Assembly: GCF_030445035.2 (NCBI RefSeq)
Contig: NC_080689.1
Location: forward strand, 26,317,278-26,381,277
DNA length: 64,000 nucleotides
Origin: Dasypus novemcinctus
Taxonomy: Eukaryota > Chordata > Mammalia > Cingulata > Dasypodidae
Direction: 5' to 3'
Below the pieces are notes generated by a model. That model was not told where the DNA came from. It saw only the letters and a list, made by a program, of their open reading frames with translations, and made no database searches. Position numbers and translations under genes: made by a program. Shown piece by piece: positions 46,680 to 57,763 of this stretch; position 1 is the stretch's first letter; every line of letters begins with the position of its first letter.

Positions 46680-47030
46680 AGAACAGATTTGAGGGTTTCT
46701 GATGTTAAGAGTTTGATGCTGAAGACTTAAGCTGTAGCCCCGGGAAGTAAGCTCCCAGAGGAAAGAGATGCCAGCCCCAGGAAGAAAGGAACCTTGAACC
46801 CAGAGAAAAGCAAGCCCCTGGAACGTAGGAACCCAGGAAGCCTGAATCTTTGCAGACGTTGGCAGCCATCTTGCTCCAACACATGACCATAGACTTTGGT
46901 GAGGGAAGTAACTTATGCTTTATGGCCTGGTATCTGTAAGCTCCTACCCCAAATAAATACCCTTGTTAAGAACCAATTTATGGTATTTTGCATCAGCACC
47001 CCTTTGGCTGACTAATACAGTACCTAACCT
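46680..47030 (+). repeat. LTR-like interspersed repeat
   Basis: The stretch AAGTAACTTATGCTTTATGGCCTGGTATCTGTAAGCTCCTACCCCAAATAAATACCC...TTTTGCATCAGCACCCCTTTGGCTGACTAATACAG has a poly(A) signal followed by a short end, as in a solo LTR. The 5' part is a run of GGAAG/AGAGAAA-rich words. Family unknown to me. Confidence 0.4.
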
Positions 47031-47539
47031 CCATGAGTTTGTTGCTCACTCTGTAAAATAAAGGCTAATTTTAGGGAAGTATTTGTGTGAAGGTAGTTAG
47101 CACTGCCTGGCATATAGTAACTAATATATTTTAGTTCTTATCCCCCCTTTCCTTTGTCTACCTTTATACACTAACAGGAATTGAGACTTTTTAAAGGAGT
47201 TTAGAGATTATTTTTAAATTTTAATTTTTTAAAGTTTTTTTTGACATTGATATTACAAGTTTATGCCAAAAATTACGAGCAAATATGTATAATATTAGAT
47301 TTCTTTTTCTAGTTCTCAGCTAAAAAAGTGAACTCTCCTCTAGAAAGGGACCCAGATATAATTTTTGTGTTTTAATTTTTTCCTCTTTTTAAAATATTTT
47401 TCCTCTTTTTAACATATATTTTGTATCAATGCTATAAGTTGATATTACAGTAACAGTCTACTTTGGTCTGTGATTATATTGCCCTCTTATTTCTGTTCAT
47501 TTTTCCATCTTGAAGGATTTGGGATGATGTTGACTCTGC

Positions 47540-48285
47540 CTCAGGCTGAGAGAGGATTATAGATGTTAATCGGGCAGAGGAAAGGAATTATTTCACTTAA
47601 AGTGGAAGATACTCCTTGTTTTTGGGATGGGACTGGTCCATCATCATCATTTTGTTAATTGTTTGGGGCAAGCCAGAAGAACTAGAGAGAAAAAGTTGGC
47701 CACAACCCTGCCAGGTTTCAGGGCTCAACAGAGGCAGAATAGTTTAGGGAATAAAAAGATGAATCTGGAACCTGGCAGGAAACCACAGCCGTGGAACATG
47801 TGGCCGTGGGAACCCTCCCTGAGGGGAGGGCCCCAAAAAAGATGTGTGGCGGAAGAAGCTCATGAGAATTTCCCATTTGGAACAGGATTTTATCTGGGAT
47901 CAAGAAAAAGCCCTGGATATTCTCAAAAGGCCTTGCCTTTGGGCCCCCTGCAGGAATTAATGGGTGGGGTAACCAACCAAAACAGCAAACAGCTGGGACT
48001 CCTCCCCCAACATTAATTAAGGGTTTAAAAAGCAAGCACAGATACTAGATTGCCCTGTTGTGCCCTTTCTCTCCCTGCCTGGACCAACATGCAGGTAGAC
48101 CTCTGGGGACTTGTTATCTGTAATGGGAACTTGCAGTCTGTAAATCAGCCCTTTCTTTTCCTTTTTCCCCTTTTTCCAATCTTTGCATGGACCAGCCTGC
48201 AAGTATACCTGGGACACATAAACTGTTATTTTCTTATTCTTCTTCACTTTCTTAATAAATCACTGGCCTAAGTGAACTGACATGT
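47540..48285 (+). repeat. Solo-LTR-like sequence
   Basis: A TATA-like GGGTTTAAAAAGC near 48020, a pyrimidine-rich start region (GTGCCCTTTCTCTCCCTGCC) and CTTAATAAATCACTGGCC near 48250 are spaced as U3-R-U5. No open frame of interest. Confidence 0.35.
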
Positions 48286-48759
48286 TCCTAAATTCTTTTT
48301 TTGTAACATAGCCAAGAACCTAGAGAAAGTCTAGGCAATACAACCAGCATATGAACAATTTGAAGATTAAATCTCTGAGAAATATGTTTCATAGGTACAT
48401 TGTAAATTATAGGTTTAAATAAAAGGATTAGAAGAATTATGCTTAGAGGAATTATAAATGAGTATAACTATGTTATATTAGGGGTGTAGCTTTTCATATA
48501 TTTCCAGATAGGGCCCACTGAGGGGCTGTTTATTTCATGAGGCTATGTGGCTTTCCTATGGTTTCCAGAAGTCCCTAGAGCCATTGAGAGCACTTTTGTT
48601 TGTTTGTTTACTGTGGCAGTTTGTGTAATCTTCCTGAGACCCGTATAAGCATATTCCCTGGAATGACCTCCTGACTCATATAAAAACGTTGTATTTCCCC
48701 CCTTTTTTTTTTTTTGGCTTTACAATTATTTATTTATTTATTTATTTATTTTTTGGGGT

Positions 48760-49345
48760 TTCTTTTTTTTTTTTTAATATTTATTATTATTATTTTTAAT
48801 TACATTAAAAAAATATATGAGGTCCCATTCAACCCCACCGCCCCCACCCCCCACTCCCCCCACAGCAACACTCTCTCCCATCATCGTGATACATCCATTG
48901 CACCTGGTAAGTTCATCTCTGAGCATCACTGCACCCCATAGTCAATGGTCCACATCATAGCCCAGACTCTCTCACGTTCCATCCAGTGGGCCCTGGGGGG
49001 ATCTACAGTGTCCCGTAATTGTCCGTGAAGCACTATCCAGGACAACTCCACGTCCCGAAAATGTCTCCACATCTCATCTCTTCCTCCCGTTCCCCACACC
49101 CAGCAGCCCCCATGGCTACCGTTCCCACACCCATTCCACATTTTCTCTGTGGACATTGGATTGGTTGTGTCCATTGCACACCTATGTCAAGTGAGGGCTT
49201 AGATTGCACATGGGTACTGGATGCACTCTTCCCGCTTCTAGTTGTAGACACTCTAGGCTCCATGTTGTGGTGGTTGACCTTCTTCAACTCCATGTTAGCT
49301 GAGTGGAGTAAGTCCAATAAGTCAAAGTGTAGGAGCTGAATATTT
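48760..49345 (-). repeat. Xenarthran L1-type 3' end, antisense
   Basis: Reversed A-rich tail (TTTAATTACATTAAAAAAATATATGAGGTCCCATTC) leads into the same body as 23247-24003 and ends at AGTTGACCTTCTTC...TAGCTGAGTGGAGTAAGTCC. A T-rich simple run (48700-48760) precedes it. Confidence 0.65.
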
Positions 49346-49349
49346 CCCC

Positions 49350-49880
49350 CTTTTGGTCAAGGTCTTTTTCCAAATGCATCGTGGATTAATGCTTTCTCCC
49401 TAAAAATCTTTTGGCTGCAATTCATTTTTCTATGAATTAAGTTTTAAAAATTCTTTGAAAATTTAAGGAATTCAATTTAATGTGAGAATTGATGAAAATT
49501 TCATGATACCTCTTAAAGTAGATATATTCTAGAATGCTAAAAAGTCAGGACTAGGGATTAATATTTCATGCTTAAAATTTGGGGGGAATCAGACAGTTAC
49601 TATAATTGTACATAATTTTTTGTATTACCAAGCACAATGCAATTCACTTTTTATTCAGACAATATTACAATACTATAATATTGACTTTTCTTTTATTAAG
49701 GTATTATTCCACTACCTGTACATGCTCTTTACTTTTGCATATTACTCTATAATCCTTTAGAAGTTTTTGTATATTTGCGATCAATGTATGTAGTTGGTTT
49801 TTCTGTATTAAAAATGTTAAGATTTAAAGCAATATTCATGGCAATATTCTGTTGTCTTGAATCACAACTTATTAAAACCT
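49350..49880. other. AT-rich DNA, probably decayed L1
   Basis: No gene. Weak L1-like words only. Confidence 0.4.
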
Positions 49881-51075
49881 TCTTCTAAATTTTGACATTT
49901 GTCGTGCTTCCTTTTTTTGCTATCATAGATAATGCTGCAAAGAATGTCTTCATGAATGTATCTTTATTACTTTATCCAAGATATTTTAAGATAAGTGCCT
50001 AGAAGTGAAAGTACTGTGTCAGAAAGTATGAACATGTGTTGGTTTTTCCTTGTTTTGCTTCTTAAATGGGTTGTGCCACTTTATATTGCCAAAAACAATA
50101 AGTAAACAAACAAATTTCACCAGGACCTCAGGGTATTAACATTCTGTTTTATTTTTGCTACTAAATATAAAATAGTATTTTAAAGTTGTTTTATTTTTTG
50201 ACAATAATTAAAGTTGTTTTGATTTTATTCTTTATTAATAAGCATTTCTCCATGTCTGCTTATTTCCAGTAATGGGAATTGGTTTATTCATATCTTCACT
50301 TTTAAAAAAATTAGATAAATTATTTCCCTCATATTTTCATCATCCAGGTGTGCCTGTCTAATCTTTACTCAGAGGTATAAAGTATAAATATACTTTCAGA
50401 AAAATTTTAATTAGGCATACCTGCACTGTTTTTTTAAAAATTATTTTGCAAGAATGTAACTAAGAATTTCCATATACCCTTAGCATTTTACCACATTTGC
50501 TTTTGTTCTATGAGTTGTCTACTCACTTTTTTCCCTGAACTGTTTGAGAGTAAATCATGGCTGCAGTGGTAAAAATGAGCACATTCTCTTAAATAGAACC
50601 ATAGCATGGTCATCAAAATCAGGAAATTAACACTGGCATCATACAATATGTAATCTTTTGTCTGGCTTCTTTCACTTAGCATAATGTTTTTGAACTTCAT
50701 GTCATAGCATCTATCAGTAGTTTGTTCCTTTTTATTGCTGAATAGTATTCTGTTTCAACTATGCTACATTTTATTTATTCACTAGTGGATGGACATTTGA
50801 ATTGTTTCCAGTTTTTAGCTCTTATGAATAAATGCTGCTATGAACACTTACGAACAAATCTTTGTGTGGACATGATTTCATTTTTATTAGGTATCTCCCA
50901 GATACCTGGGAGTAGAATTGCTGTGTTGTATGACAAATTTATGTTTAACTTTTTAAGAGTCTGCCAAACTGTTTTTTAATGTGGCCAACCATTTTCCATT
51001 TCCATTAGCAATGTATTACGATTCTAATTTCTCCACATCTCACATCCTCACTAGCACTGTCCTGATGGCAATCTC
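49880..51075 (-). repeat. L1 LINE 3' region, antisense
   Basis: ATCATAGATAATGCTGCAAAGAATGTC, GATAAGTGCCTAGAAGTGAAAG, TTTATTGCTGAATAGTATTCTG and CTAGTGGATGGACATTTGAATTGTTTCC are antisense L1 words. The matching more-5' part lies beyond the ERV-L at 54870-55170. Confidence 0.8.
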
Positions 51076-51179
51076 CCTGACTGATGTAATTATAACCAGC
51101 TATCTATGATTTACCACTGCAGTAAAGTCAATGGTGACTAAATTCCATAAATGCCCTTGTATTACAGTTAGCCCAGTGC

Positions 51180-54100
51180 TTGCTTGACCAAACAACTGGA
51201 CACAATTTCCTGGGCGAGTTGACACAATAGCCTAACCATCACAGTCCACCCTTTGTCAACTCGGCAACCACACACATTACCTTAAAACCATACTTACGTC
51301 TCTAAGTAAAAATAACAGACTCCTGTGTACAACCAGAAACGCATTGATTCCATACAGAATAGGGTGTAAGTTCTTGGGTAATATTCACCCTCAAACTTGA
51401 CATCCTCAAATATTATGACATGAAATGGATACAACTTGTTATATGATAAGGGGAAAGTTTGGGGAAGAATGGTTCCATTACCCTCAGCAAGCACTTCAGC
51501 TGGCTGTGATTCTTTGCCTCGTGGGGTGACCCAGACTTTCATTCCTGAAGATTCTGGGCCATTGTTAGTCCTGCTTGGATTGGGTTGTTGCAATTTTTCA
51601 TTGACTAATCATAGGACATGGCAGTACAAGGAGTTGCCCTAGAGGATCTCCTGTATTCCAGGCAAACTCTTCTTTTACCCCTGTCATGTAGATGCAGTCC
51701 TATTTCCCCATGATAGTCAGGATCAATCATTCCAGCCAGTACAGTAATTCCCTTCTATGATTGTTGATTCAGAGGTAAGAGGAGCCCAAAGTGGCCAGGT
51801 GGCAGTTTTAACTGCCAGTTCCATGGAATCATTGTTGTGTTCCCTGATGACAGCACTCCTCCTTTTGGGACTAAAACCTGTAGACCAGCAGAGTTTTAGG
51901 TTGCACGGACAGGAAGCAAAAGTTTTCCTAGTGGGTCAATGGGGTAATAGTGAATGGTGCCACTCCCATTTCCACCCCTTGATTCCTGGACCCGTGGATC
52001 CTGGTTATGGGAGAAACAGCACCATAGAGTGGATGCTGAGTTAGAGCATACATGGCCTCCTGGAGAACATTGCCCCAGCCCTGCAAGGCATTGCCACCTA
52101 GTTGGCACTGTAATTGAGTCTTTAAAAGGCCATTCTACCATTTTATCAATTCAGCTGCTTCAGGGTGATGAGGAACATGATAAGACCAGTGAATTCCATG
52201 GGCATGTGCCCATTCTTGCACATCCTTTGCTGTAAAATGGGTTCCTTGATCGGAAGCAGTGCTGGGTGGAATGCCATGGTGGTAGATAAGACATTCAGTA
52301 AGTCCACAGATGGTAGTTTTGGAAGAAGCATTGCATGCAGGAAATGTGAACCCATATCCAAAGTATGTGTCTGTTCCAGTTAAAACAAACTGTTGCCCCT
52401 TCCATGGTGGAAGTGGTCCAATGTAGTCAACCTGCCATCAGGTAGCAGGCTGTTTACCTCGAAGAATGGTGCCAAATCGGGGGCTGAGTGTGGGTCTCTG
52501 CTGCTGGCAGATTGGGCACTCAGCAGTGGCTGTTGGCAAGTCAGCCTTAGTAAGGGGAAGTCCATGTTGCTGAGCCCATGCATAACCTCCATCCCTATCT
52601 CATGGCCACTTTGTTCACGAGCCCATTGGGCAATGACATGCTGGGGAAAGAAGCTGAGCATTAGCCGCAGAGCAGGTCATCTTATCCACTTGATTATTAA
52701 AATCTTCCTCTGCTGAAGTTACCCTCTGGTGAGCATTCATGTGGGACACAAAAATTTTCATGTTTTTTGCCCACTCAAAAAGGTCAGTCCACATACCTCT
52801 TCCCCAGACCTCTTTGTCACCAATTTTCCAATCATGTTCCTTATAAGTCAAACCATTAGCAACAGCCCATGTATCAGTGTACAATCGCACCTCTGGCTGT
52901 TTCTTCTTCCAAGCAAAATGAACAAGGTGCACTGCTCGAATTTCTGCCCAGTGGGAAGATTTGCCCTCACCACTGTCCTTCAGGGATGTCCCAGAAAGGG
53001 GCTACAGTACTGCAGCTGTCCACTTTCGGGTGGTATCTGCATATCATGCAGAACCATCTGTAAACCAGGCCTGAGTTTCCTCTTCCTCAGTCAACTGATT
53101 GTAAGGGACTTCCTAAGAGGCCAAAGCTGTGGGCTGGGAAAGAGCCGGTAACATGGAAGGGGTGGTGACCATGGGCATTTGGGCTATTTCCTCATGTAAC
53201 TTACTCATGCCTTCAGGACCTGCTCAAGCCCTATCTCATATATACCACTTCCACTTTATTATGGAGTGCTTCTGTGCATGCCTAACTTTATGGTTTGGTG
53301 GGTCAGACAATATCGGCTCATGATATGCAACTTAGGTCTCATGGTAACTTGATGGCCCATGGTTAAGCTTTCAGTCTCTACTAAGGCTCAGTAGCAGGCC
53401 AAAAGCTGATTCTCAAAAGGGGAGTAGTTATCTGCAGAGGATGGCAGGGCTTTGCTCCAAAATCCTAAGGGTCTGCATTGTGATTCTCCTATAGGGGTCT
53501 GCCAAAGGTTCCAGACAGCATATCTATTTGCCACTGAAACTTCCAGCACCATTGGATCTGCTGGATCATGGCCCAAGTGGTAGTGCAGCTTGCACAGCAG
53601 CCTGGCCCTGACACAGAGCCTCTTCTTGTTCTAGTCTCCAGTTGAAACTAGCAGTTTTTCTAGCCACTTGGTAAGTGAGCCAGAGTAGCACACCCAAACG
53701 AGGAAAGTGTTGTCTCCAAAATCCAAAGAGACCAACTAAGCGGTGTGCCTCTTTTGGTTGTAGGAGAAGCCAGATGCAACAGCTTATCCTTCACTTTAGA
53801 AGGGATATCTCAACATGCCCCACACCACTGGACACCTAGAAATTTCACTGATGTGGAAGGACCTTTTATTTTAATTGGATTTATCTCCCATCCTCTCTCA
53901 TGAAAATGCCTTACTAATAAGTCTAGAGGCTTTGCTACTTCTTGCTCACTAGGTCCTATCAACATGATATCATCAATATAATGGAGGAGTGTGATGTCTT
54001 GGGGAGAGTTGATCAAGATCCCTGCTGACAATATTATGACATAGGGCTGGAGAGTTGATATACCCCTGAGGCAGGACCGTGAAGTATACTGCTGGCCTTG

Positions 54101-54870
54101 CCAGCTGAAAGCACACCGTTTCTGGTGGTCCTTACTAATAGCAATTGAGAAAAAAGCATTCAACAGTCAACAGCTGCATATCAGGTACCAGGGGACGTGT
54201 TGATTTGCTCAAGCAATGATACCACATCTGGGACAGCAGCTGCAATTGGAATCACCACCTGGTTAAGTTTATGATAATCTGTCATCCTGCAAGATCCATC
54301 TGTTTTCTGTACAGGCCAAATAGGAGAATCAAATGGGGATGTGGTGGGAATCACCACCTCTGCATCCTTCAAATCCTTGATGGTTGCACTAATTTCTGCA
54401 GTCCCTCCAGGAATCTGGTATTGCTTTTGGTTTTCTATTTTGCTAGGCAGGGGCAGTTCTAGTGGCTTCCACTTGGCCTTTCCAACCATAATAGCCCTCA
54501 CTCCACAAGTCAGGGAATCCAATGTGGGGATTCTGCCAGTTACTGAGTATGTCTATTCCAACTATGCATTCTGGAACTGGGGAAATAACTATGGAATGGG
54601 CCTGGGGACCCACTGGACCAACTGTGAGATGGACCTGAGCTAAAACTCCATTAGTCACCTCACCTCCATAAGCCCCTACTCTGACTGGTGGACTGCAGTG
54701 ATGTTTTGGTTCTCCTGGAATTAAAGTCATTTCTGAGCCAGTGTCTAATAATCCCCAAAATGATCATTTCCTTTCCCCCAGTGCACAGTTACTCTGGTAA
54801 AAGTCCATAGAATTACCTGGCTGAGTTGACACAATAGCCTATCACAATCCTGGTACCATTTGTTAAAGAG
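51180..54870 (-). mobile_element. Ancient ERV-L (class III) provirus relic
   Basis: On the minus strand the order is protease, reverse transcriptase, RNase H, integrase, dUTPase. A dUTPase downstream of integrase is the hallmark of ERV-L. No gag is recognisable, and both ends carry MLT2-like LTR remnants sharing the words CCTGG-GAGTTGACACAATAGCCTA (51210-51240 and 54815-54840). Antisense L1 sequence on both sides shows that it inserted into an L1. Confidence 0.85.
51294..54730 (-). pseudogene. ERV-L pol remnant (PR-RT-RH-IN-dUTPase)
   Basis: The coding capacity is scattered over several frames with many stops. The protease-like segment is at 54443-54730. RT covers about 53810-54522, with a YIDD-type centre ([10 protein letters not shown]) near 53970. 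Connection and RNase H pieces are at 53388-53576 and 52615-52932 (LYTDTWAVANGL). Integrase follows near 52150-52660, with the WQVDYIGPLP catalytic-aspartate segment near 52420. A dUTPase motif (AGMIDPDYHGEIG) lies near 51700-51740. RT motif A and the catalytic centre survive only in pieces; no functional product is possible. The protein shows which ERV class inserted, nothing more. Confidence 0.85.
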
Positions 54871-55175
54871 ACTATCCTTTATCCATTGAAATACCTGGGC
54901 ATGCTTGTTGAATATCAATTGGTCATAAATTATAAATTGTAAGGGTTTATTTCTGGGCTTGCAATTCTGTTGCATTGATCTCTTTTTCTATTCTTATGTT
55001 AGTAAGACAATATATTAATTATTATAGCTTTACAGTAAGGTTTGAAATTGATAAGTTTATGTTCTCTGACATTGTTCTTTACCAAGATTGTTTGGCTATT
55101 TTGGGTCCTTTGCATTTCCATATAAATTTTGAATCAGCCTGTCAATCTCTGCAAAAAGTGCCTGCTGGGATTTAA
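54870..55175 (-). repeat. L1 ORF2 fragment, antisense
   Basis: ACCATTTGTTAAAGAGACTATCC, TATAAATTGTAAGGGTTTATTTCTGGGC and TTCCATATAAATTTTGAATCAGCCTGTCAATCTCTGCAAAAA are antisense ORF2 words. It is probably the other half of the L1 at 49880-51075. Confidence 0.85.
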
Positions 55176-55184
55176 AAATTTTTT

Positions 55185-55256
55185 TAGATTTTTATTTATT
55201 ATTATTTGAAGTTTTTTTTTCACACACCATACAGTCCATTCAAAGTGTATAGTCAG
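55185..55256 (-). repeat. Host L1 3' sequence, left part
   Basis: CACACACCATACAGTCCATTCAAAGTGTATAGTCAG continues, after the SINE/provirus block, as GTGGCTTTTGGTATAACTACAGTGTTGTGCATTCATC at 63211. The uninterrupted version is seen at 29130-29215. Confidence 0.6.
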
Positions 55257-55522
55257 GGAAGTAGATGTGGCTCAAGCAATTGGCTCCCATCTGCCATATA
55301 GGAGGTCTTGGGTTCGATTCCTGGGGCCTCCTGGTGAAGACAAGCTGGCTTGCACAGAGAGCTGGCCTGCATGGATAGCTGACACAACAAGATGGTGGAA
55401 CAAAAAAGAGACAGAGAGGAAAGACAATGAAAGACACAACAAACCAGGGAACTGAGGTAGCTGAAATGATTGAGAGCCTCTCTCCTACATCAGAAGTTCC
55501 TGGGATTGGTTCCTGGGGCCTC
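55257..55522 (+). repeat. DAS-type SINE, left part (split by the provirus)
   Basis: Starts GGAAGTAGATGTGGCTCAAGCAATTGGC and runs through the second tRNA-like unit to TTCCTGGGGCCTC. The rest resumes at 63071. The last six bases, GGCCTC (55517-55522), are the provirus target duplication. Confidence 0.93.
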
Positions 55523-55962
55523 TGCGGGCAGTGGCAGGCCTCCGGGAGGGTCGGCGCGGTTGGCTGGGCGGGCTCTCCGGACGGGGGCTGCCTCGCGGTC
55601 AAAGGAGAGGAGGGGGTTCGGCACGAAGCCGTTGGGCCCTCGCTCTCTCCGCTCAGGCACGGGGGATGCGCGGTGCAAGCAAGAACACCACGGAGACAAG
55701 GTCTAGGCAAAAGTCTACTTTATTGTTGGAGGGGACATGGTTTTATATGGTCTAGGGATACGTAAAGGGACTTGATTGGTGCCGGCGGGTGCTGTTGCTT
55801 GCGTAGGCGGTTACTGGACAGTAAACTGGGTAAGAGGTTAGGAGCAAGGGAGGGGAAGGGGAAAGTGTGGGCTGTCTAGATAACGGCTAGGCAGAAGACG
55901 GAGAGGGGGAGAAGGAGGGGCAGCGCCGGCTGCCAATACTGGGCGGGAAGGAGACGGGGACA
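55523..55962 (-). repeat. 3' LTR of the chimeric provirus (440 bp)
   Basis: In proviral sense it starts TGTCCCCGTCTCC (55962 leftward) and ends CTGCCCGCA. It keeps a TATA box (TATAAAA, plus-strand 55741-55747) and, 16 bases further on, the AATAAA signal (plus-strand 55719-55724). The close spacing implies a very short R region. Its outer end abuts the GGCCTC duplication. Confidence 0.95.
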
Positions 55963-55966
55963 ATTG

Positions 55967-55975
55967 CTCCCTTTT
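55967..55975 (-). other. Polypurine tract
   Basis: AAAAGGGAG on the minus strand lies four bases upstream of the 3' LTR start, the position of the plus-strand primer. Confidence 0.7.
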
Positions 55976-56293
55976 GTTTAAAAGTATGTGCTTCAGGGGA
56001 GGTGAACTGGTGGCAGCAGGGGCAGTATGGGACGGGGTACTGGGGTAAGATGAGGGGAGGAGGGAGACCAGGAGGACCGGCTGGCAGCGAGAAGCAGAGG
56101 GCCCTCCCAGCTGCTCTCAGCTGCAGAGGACACAGCGTCTGGCCAGGACACATGTGCCTGCTGCTGGGGTCGGCGCACGCCGGCGCCTGGCACACGCCGA
56201 GCTCTGCCAGCAAAACGGGGTCGTGATGTTTCTAAACCCCTCGCCCGATTGGGGGAGAAAGAGGGAGATGAGTGAGGAAAGGGAGACAGGAGG
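55976..56293 (-). other. env-LTR spacer of the provirus
   Basis: GC-rich, proline-coding-like DNA between the env stop and the polypurine tract. The open frame here (to about 56397) has no ATG and overlaps the env end, so no accessory gene is claimed. Confidence 0.5.
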
Positions 56294-57703
56294 TTACAGG
56301 CATGCGGTTCGGTGTTTGCGGTGGGGGCGGGAGGAGCGCGGCGGATGGCTTGGTGGTGGCTCTTTAGTGGCGAGGCATTGATAATGAACCTGCACAAAGG
56401 AGCTGAATACCGCGTTGGCTTGGTCTTTGGCGAGGCGGACTATTTTTTTGACGGCCCAGGGTCCTACAGTGAGGGCTAAGATGATGATGATGAGTGGGCC
56501 TAAAAATGGAAGGAGGTATGGGAGGAGGGTATGGAGAACACTGGAAAAATAGTTCACATTTTCTCGCTCTTTGCGGCGCTTATCCAATCCCTCCTGGACC
56601 TTTCTCAGGTTGTCCTCGACTAAGCCGGTGGAGTTGGCGTATACGCAGTATTCCTCTCCAAGGGCGGCACAGAGACCCCCTTCCTTAAGGAGGAGGAGGT
56701 CGAGGCCACGGCGGTTCTGGAGGACTACCTCAGAGAGAGAATTGAGAGAATTTTTTAGATGTTTTACAGCATTTTGAAGGTAGGTGATATCTTCGTCGAC
56801 GGCCTGTCTGAGAGAGGAGAGGGCAGAGGACTGTGTGGCGAGGGTGGCGATCCCTGTGCCTGCCCCTGCAAGACCTAGAAGGGTAGCGACTGTCAGGACT
56901 GTGGTGACAGGCTCTCTCCTTTGTAAATGGAGGGAGGTTTGTCTGCTCAGCACGCGGCAGAAAAATTCGTGGTCAGAATGGTAAATGACTCGAGGAGCGA
57001 GAAGGATGAGCAGGCAAGTCTCAAGGGTAGCATTGAGGGTGGCGACATTGAGGCAGGGGGTTAGCCCGGTGGAGGTGCAAAGCCATTGGGAGGTGTTAAG
57101 GGGAATTAAGAACTTGGCGGAAGCGCTGGGAGAGGAGTAGTTAGAGCAAGCACTAAGGGAGGGGTGGGAACCTTGACGAGAATGAACACAGCGTCCTGTG
57201 GAGGAAACAGATTGAAAGGTTAGGGGGACGGAGGAAGTGTTCCAGTTGCACTTGGCTGGGTATACTGAAGTGGATTCGTTGAACATGAAGCTAACGGCGA
57301 CAGGCTCATAGATAGGAAGGGAGGGGGAGAGGCAGAGCCAACAGTTCTTGGTGAGGTTGGGGTGAGAAGTATTTAGAGATAAGTAGGATGTACAGATTAA
57401 CGCGAGAAGGGGACTGGAGTACTTGGTAGGGGGGGCCATGGCTGGGGAGCGATGGACGAGGGGGGGGTGCCGCTGGAAGGGGGGGAAGGGGAGATTGAGG
57501 ACTTTATTGGGGCCAACGGCGAGGGGTGGGGATTCAGGCGTGGGCAGTAGTTTTCTGATGATGAGGAAGGCTTCCTCTTGCCAGCGCTGGAGGGTCCAAT
57601 TGGAGCATTGATGGGCCGAGTTGACAACGGCCGGGGAGATGAAGGGAAGCATGACGATGAGAGCAATGGGAAGAATGGAACTACCCGCGTGGCGGCGAAT
57701 CAT
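56294..57703 (-). CDS. env: Endogenous retroviral Env, gamma/type-D-like, open but altered (469 aa)
   Basis: ATG 57703 sits directly after a splice acceptor; stop TAA at 56296-56294. Residues 8-28 are a hydrophobic signal peptide. SU (about 29-263) has a CWLC motif at 121-124 and about eight N-glycosylation sequons. TM (264-469) has an Ala/Gly-rich fusion peptide (about 266-285), an immunosuppressive-type helix ending at Leu348, a membrane span (about 394-415) and a long basic, proline-rich tail. The product resembles fusogenic envelopes of the RD114/syncytin type, which act at the cell surface. Oddities: SU is short before CWLC, the SU/TM junction has only QRRE with no RxxR, and the CX6CC motif reads C345-x6-Y352-C353. 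These make a normally processed, SU-TM-linked Env doubtful. Whether it is expressed is unknown. Confidence 0.9.
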   Translation of the reverse strand: MIRRHAGSSILPIALIVMLPFISPAVVNSAHQCSNWTLQRWQEEAFLIIRKLLPTPESPPLAVGPNKVLNLPFPPFQRHPPLVHRSPAMAPPTKYSSPLLALICTSYLSLNTSHPNLTKNCWLCLSPSLPIYEPVAVSFMFNESTSVYPAKCNWNTSSVPLTFQSVSSTGRCVHSRQGSHPSLSACSNYSSPSASAKFLIPLNTSQWLCTSTGLTPCLNVATLNATLETCLLILLAPRVIYHSDHEFFCRVLSRQTSLHLQRREPVTTVLTVATLLGLAGAGTGIATLATQSSALSSLRQAVDEDITYLQNAVKHLKNSLNSLSEVVLQNRRGLDLLLLKEGGLCAALGEEYCVYANSTGLVEDNLRKVQEGLDKRRKERENVNYFSSVLHTLLPYLLPFLGPLIIIILALTVGPWAVKKIVRLAKDQANAVFSSFVQVHYQCLATKEPPPSHPPRSSRPHRKHRTACL

Positions 57704-57735
57704 CTGTGGAGACAAAAAAGAGAGAGAAAACTACA
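57704..57735 (-). promoter_or_regulatory. env splice acceptor
   Basis: On the minus strand TTTTCTCTCTTTTTTGTCTCCACAG ends at 57704, directly before the env ATG. It pairs naturally with the donor at 62584 to give a subgenomic env mRNA. Confidence 0.75.
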
Positions 57736-57763
57736 AAGGAAACAGCGATGGGAAGGAGGCAAG

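Noticed and set aside
47627-48035. 105- and 129-codon overlapping frames
   Set aside because: They lie in an LTR-like repeat with TATA and AATAAA-like signals, and have no recognisable domain.
55993-56397. 134-codon open frame overlapping the env 3' end, as a possible accessory gene
   Set aside because: It has no ATG, is low-complexity (Pro/Ser/Arg) and is explained by GC-rich sequence opposite the env frame.
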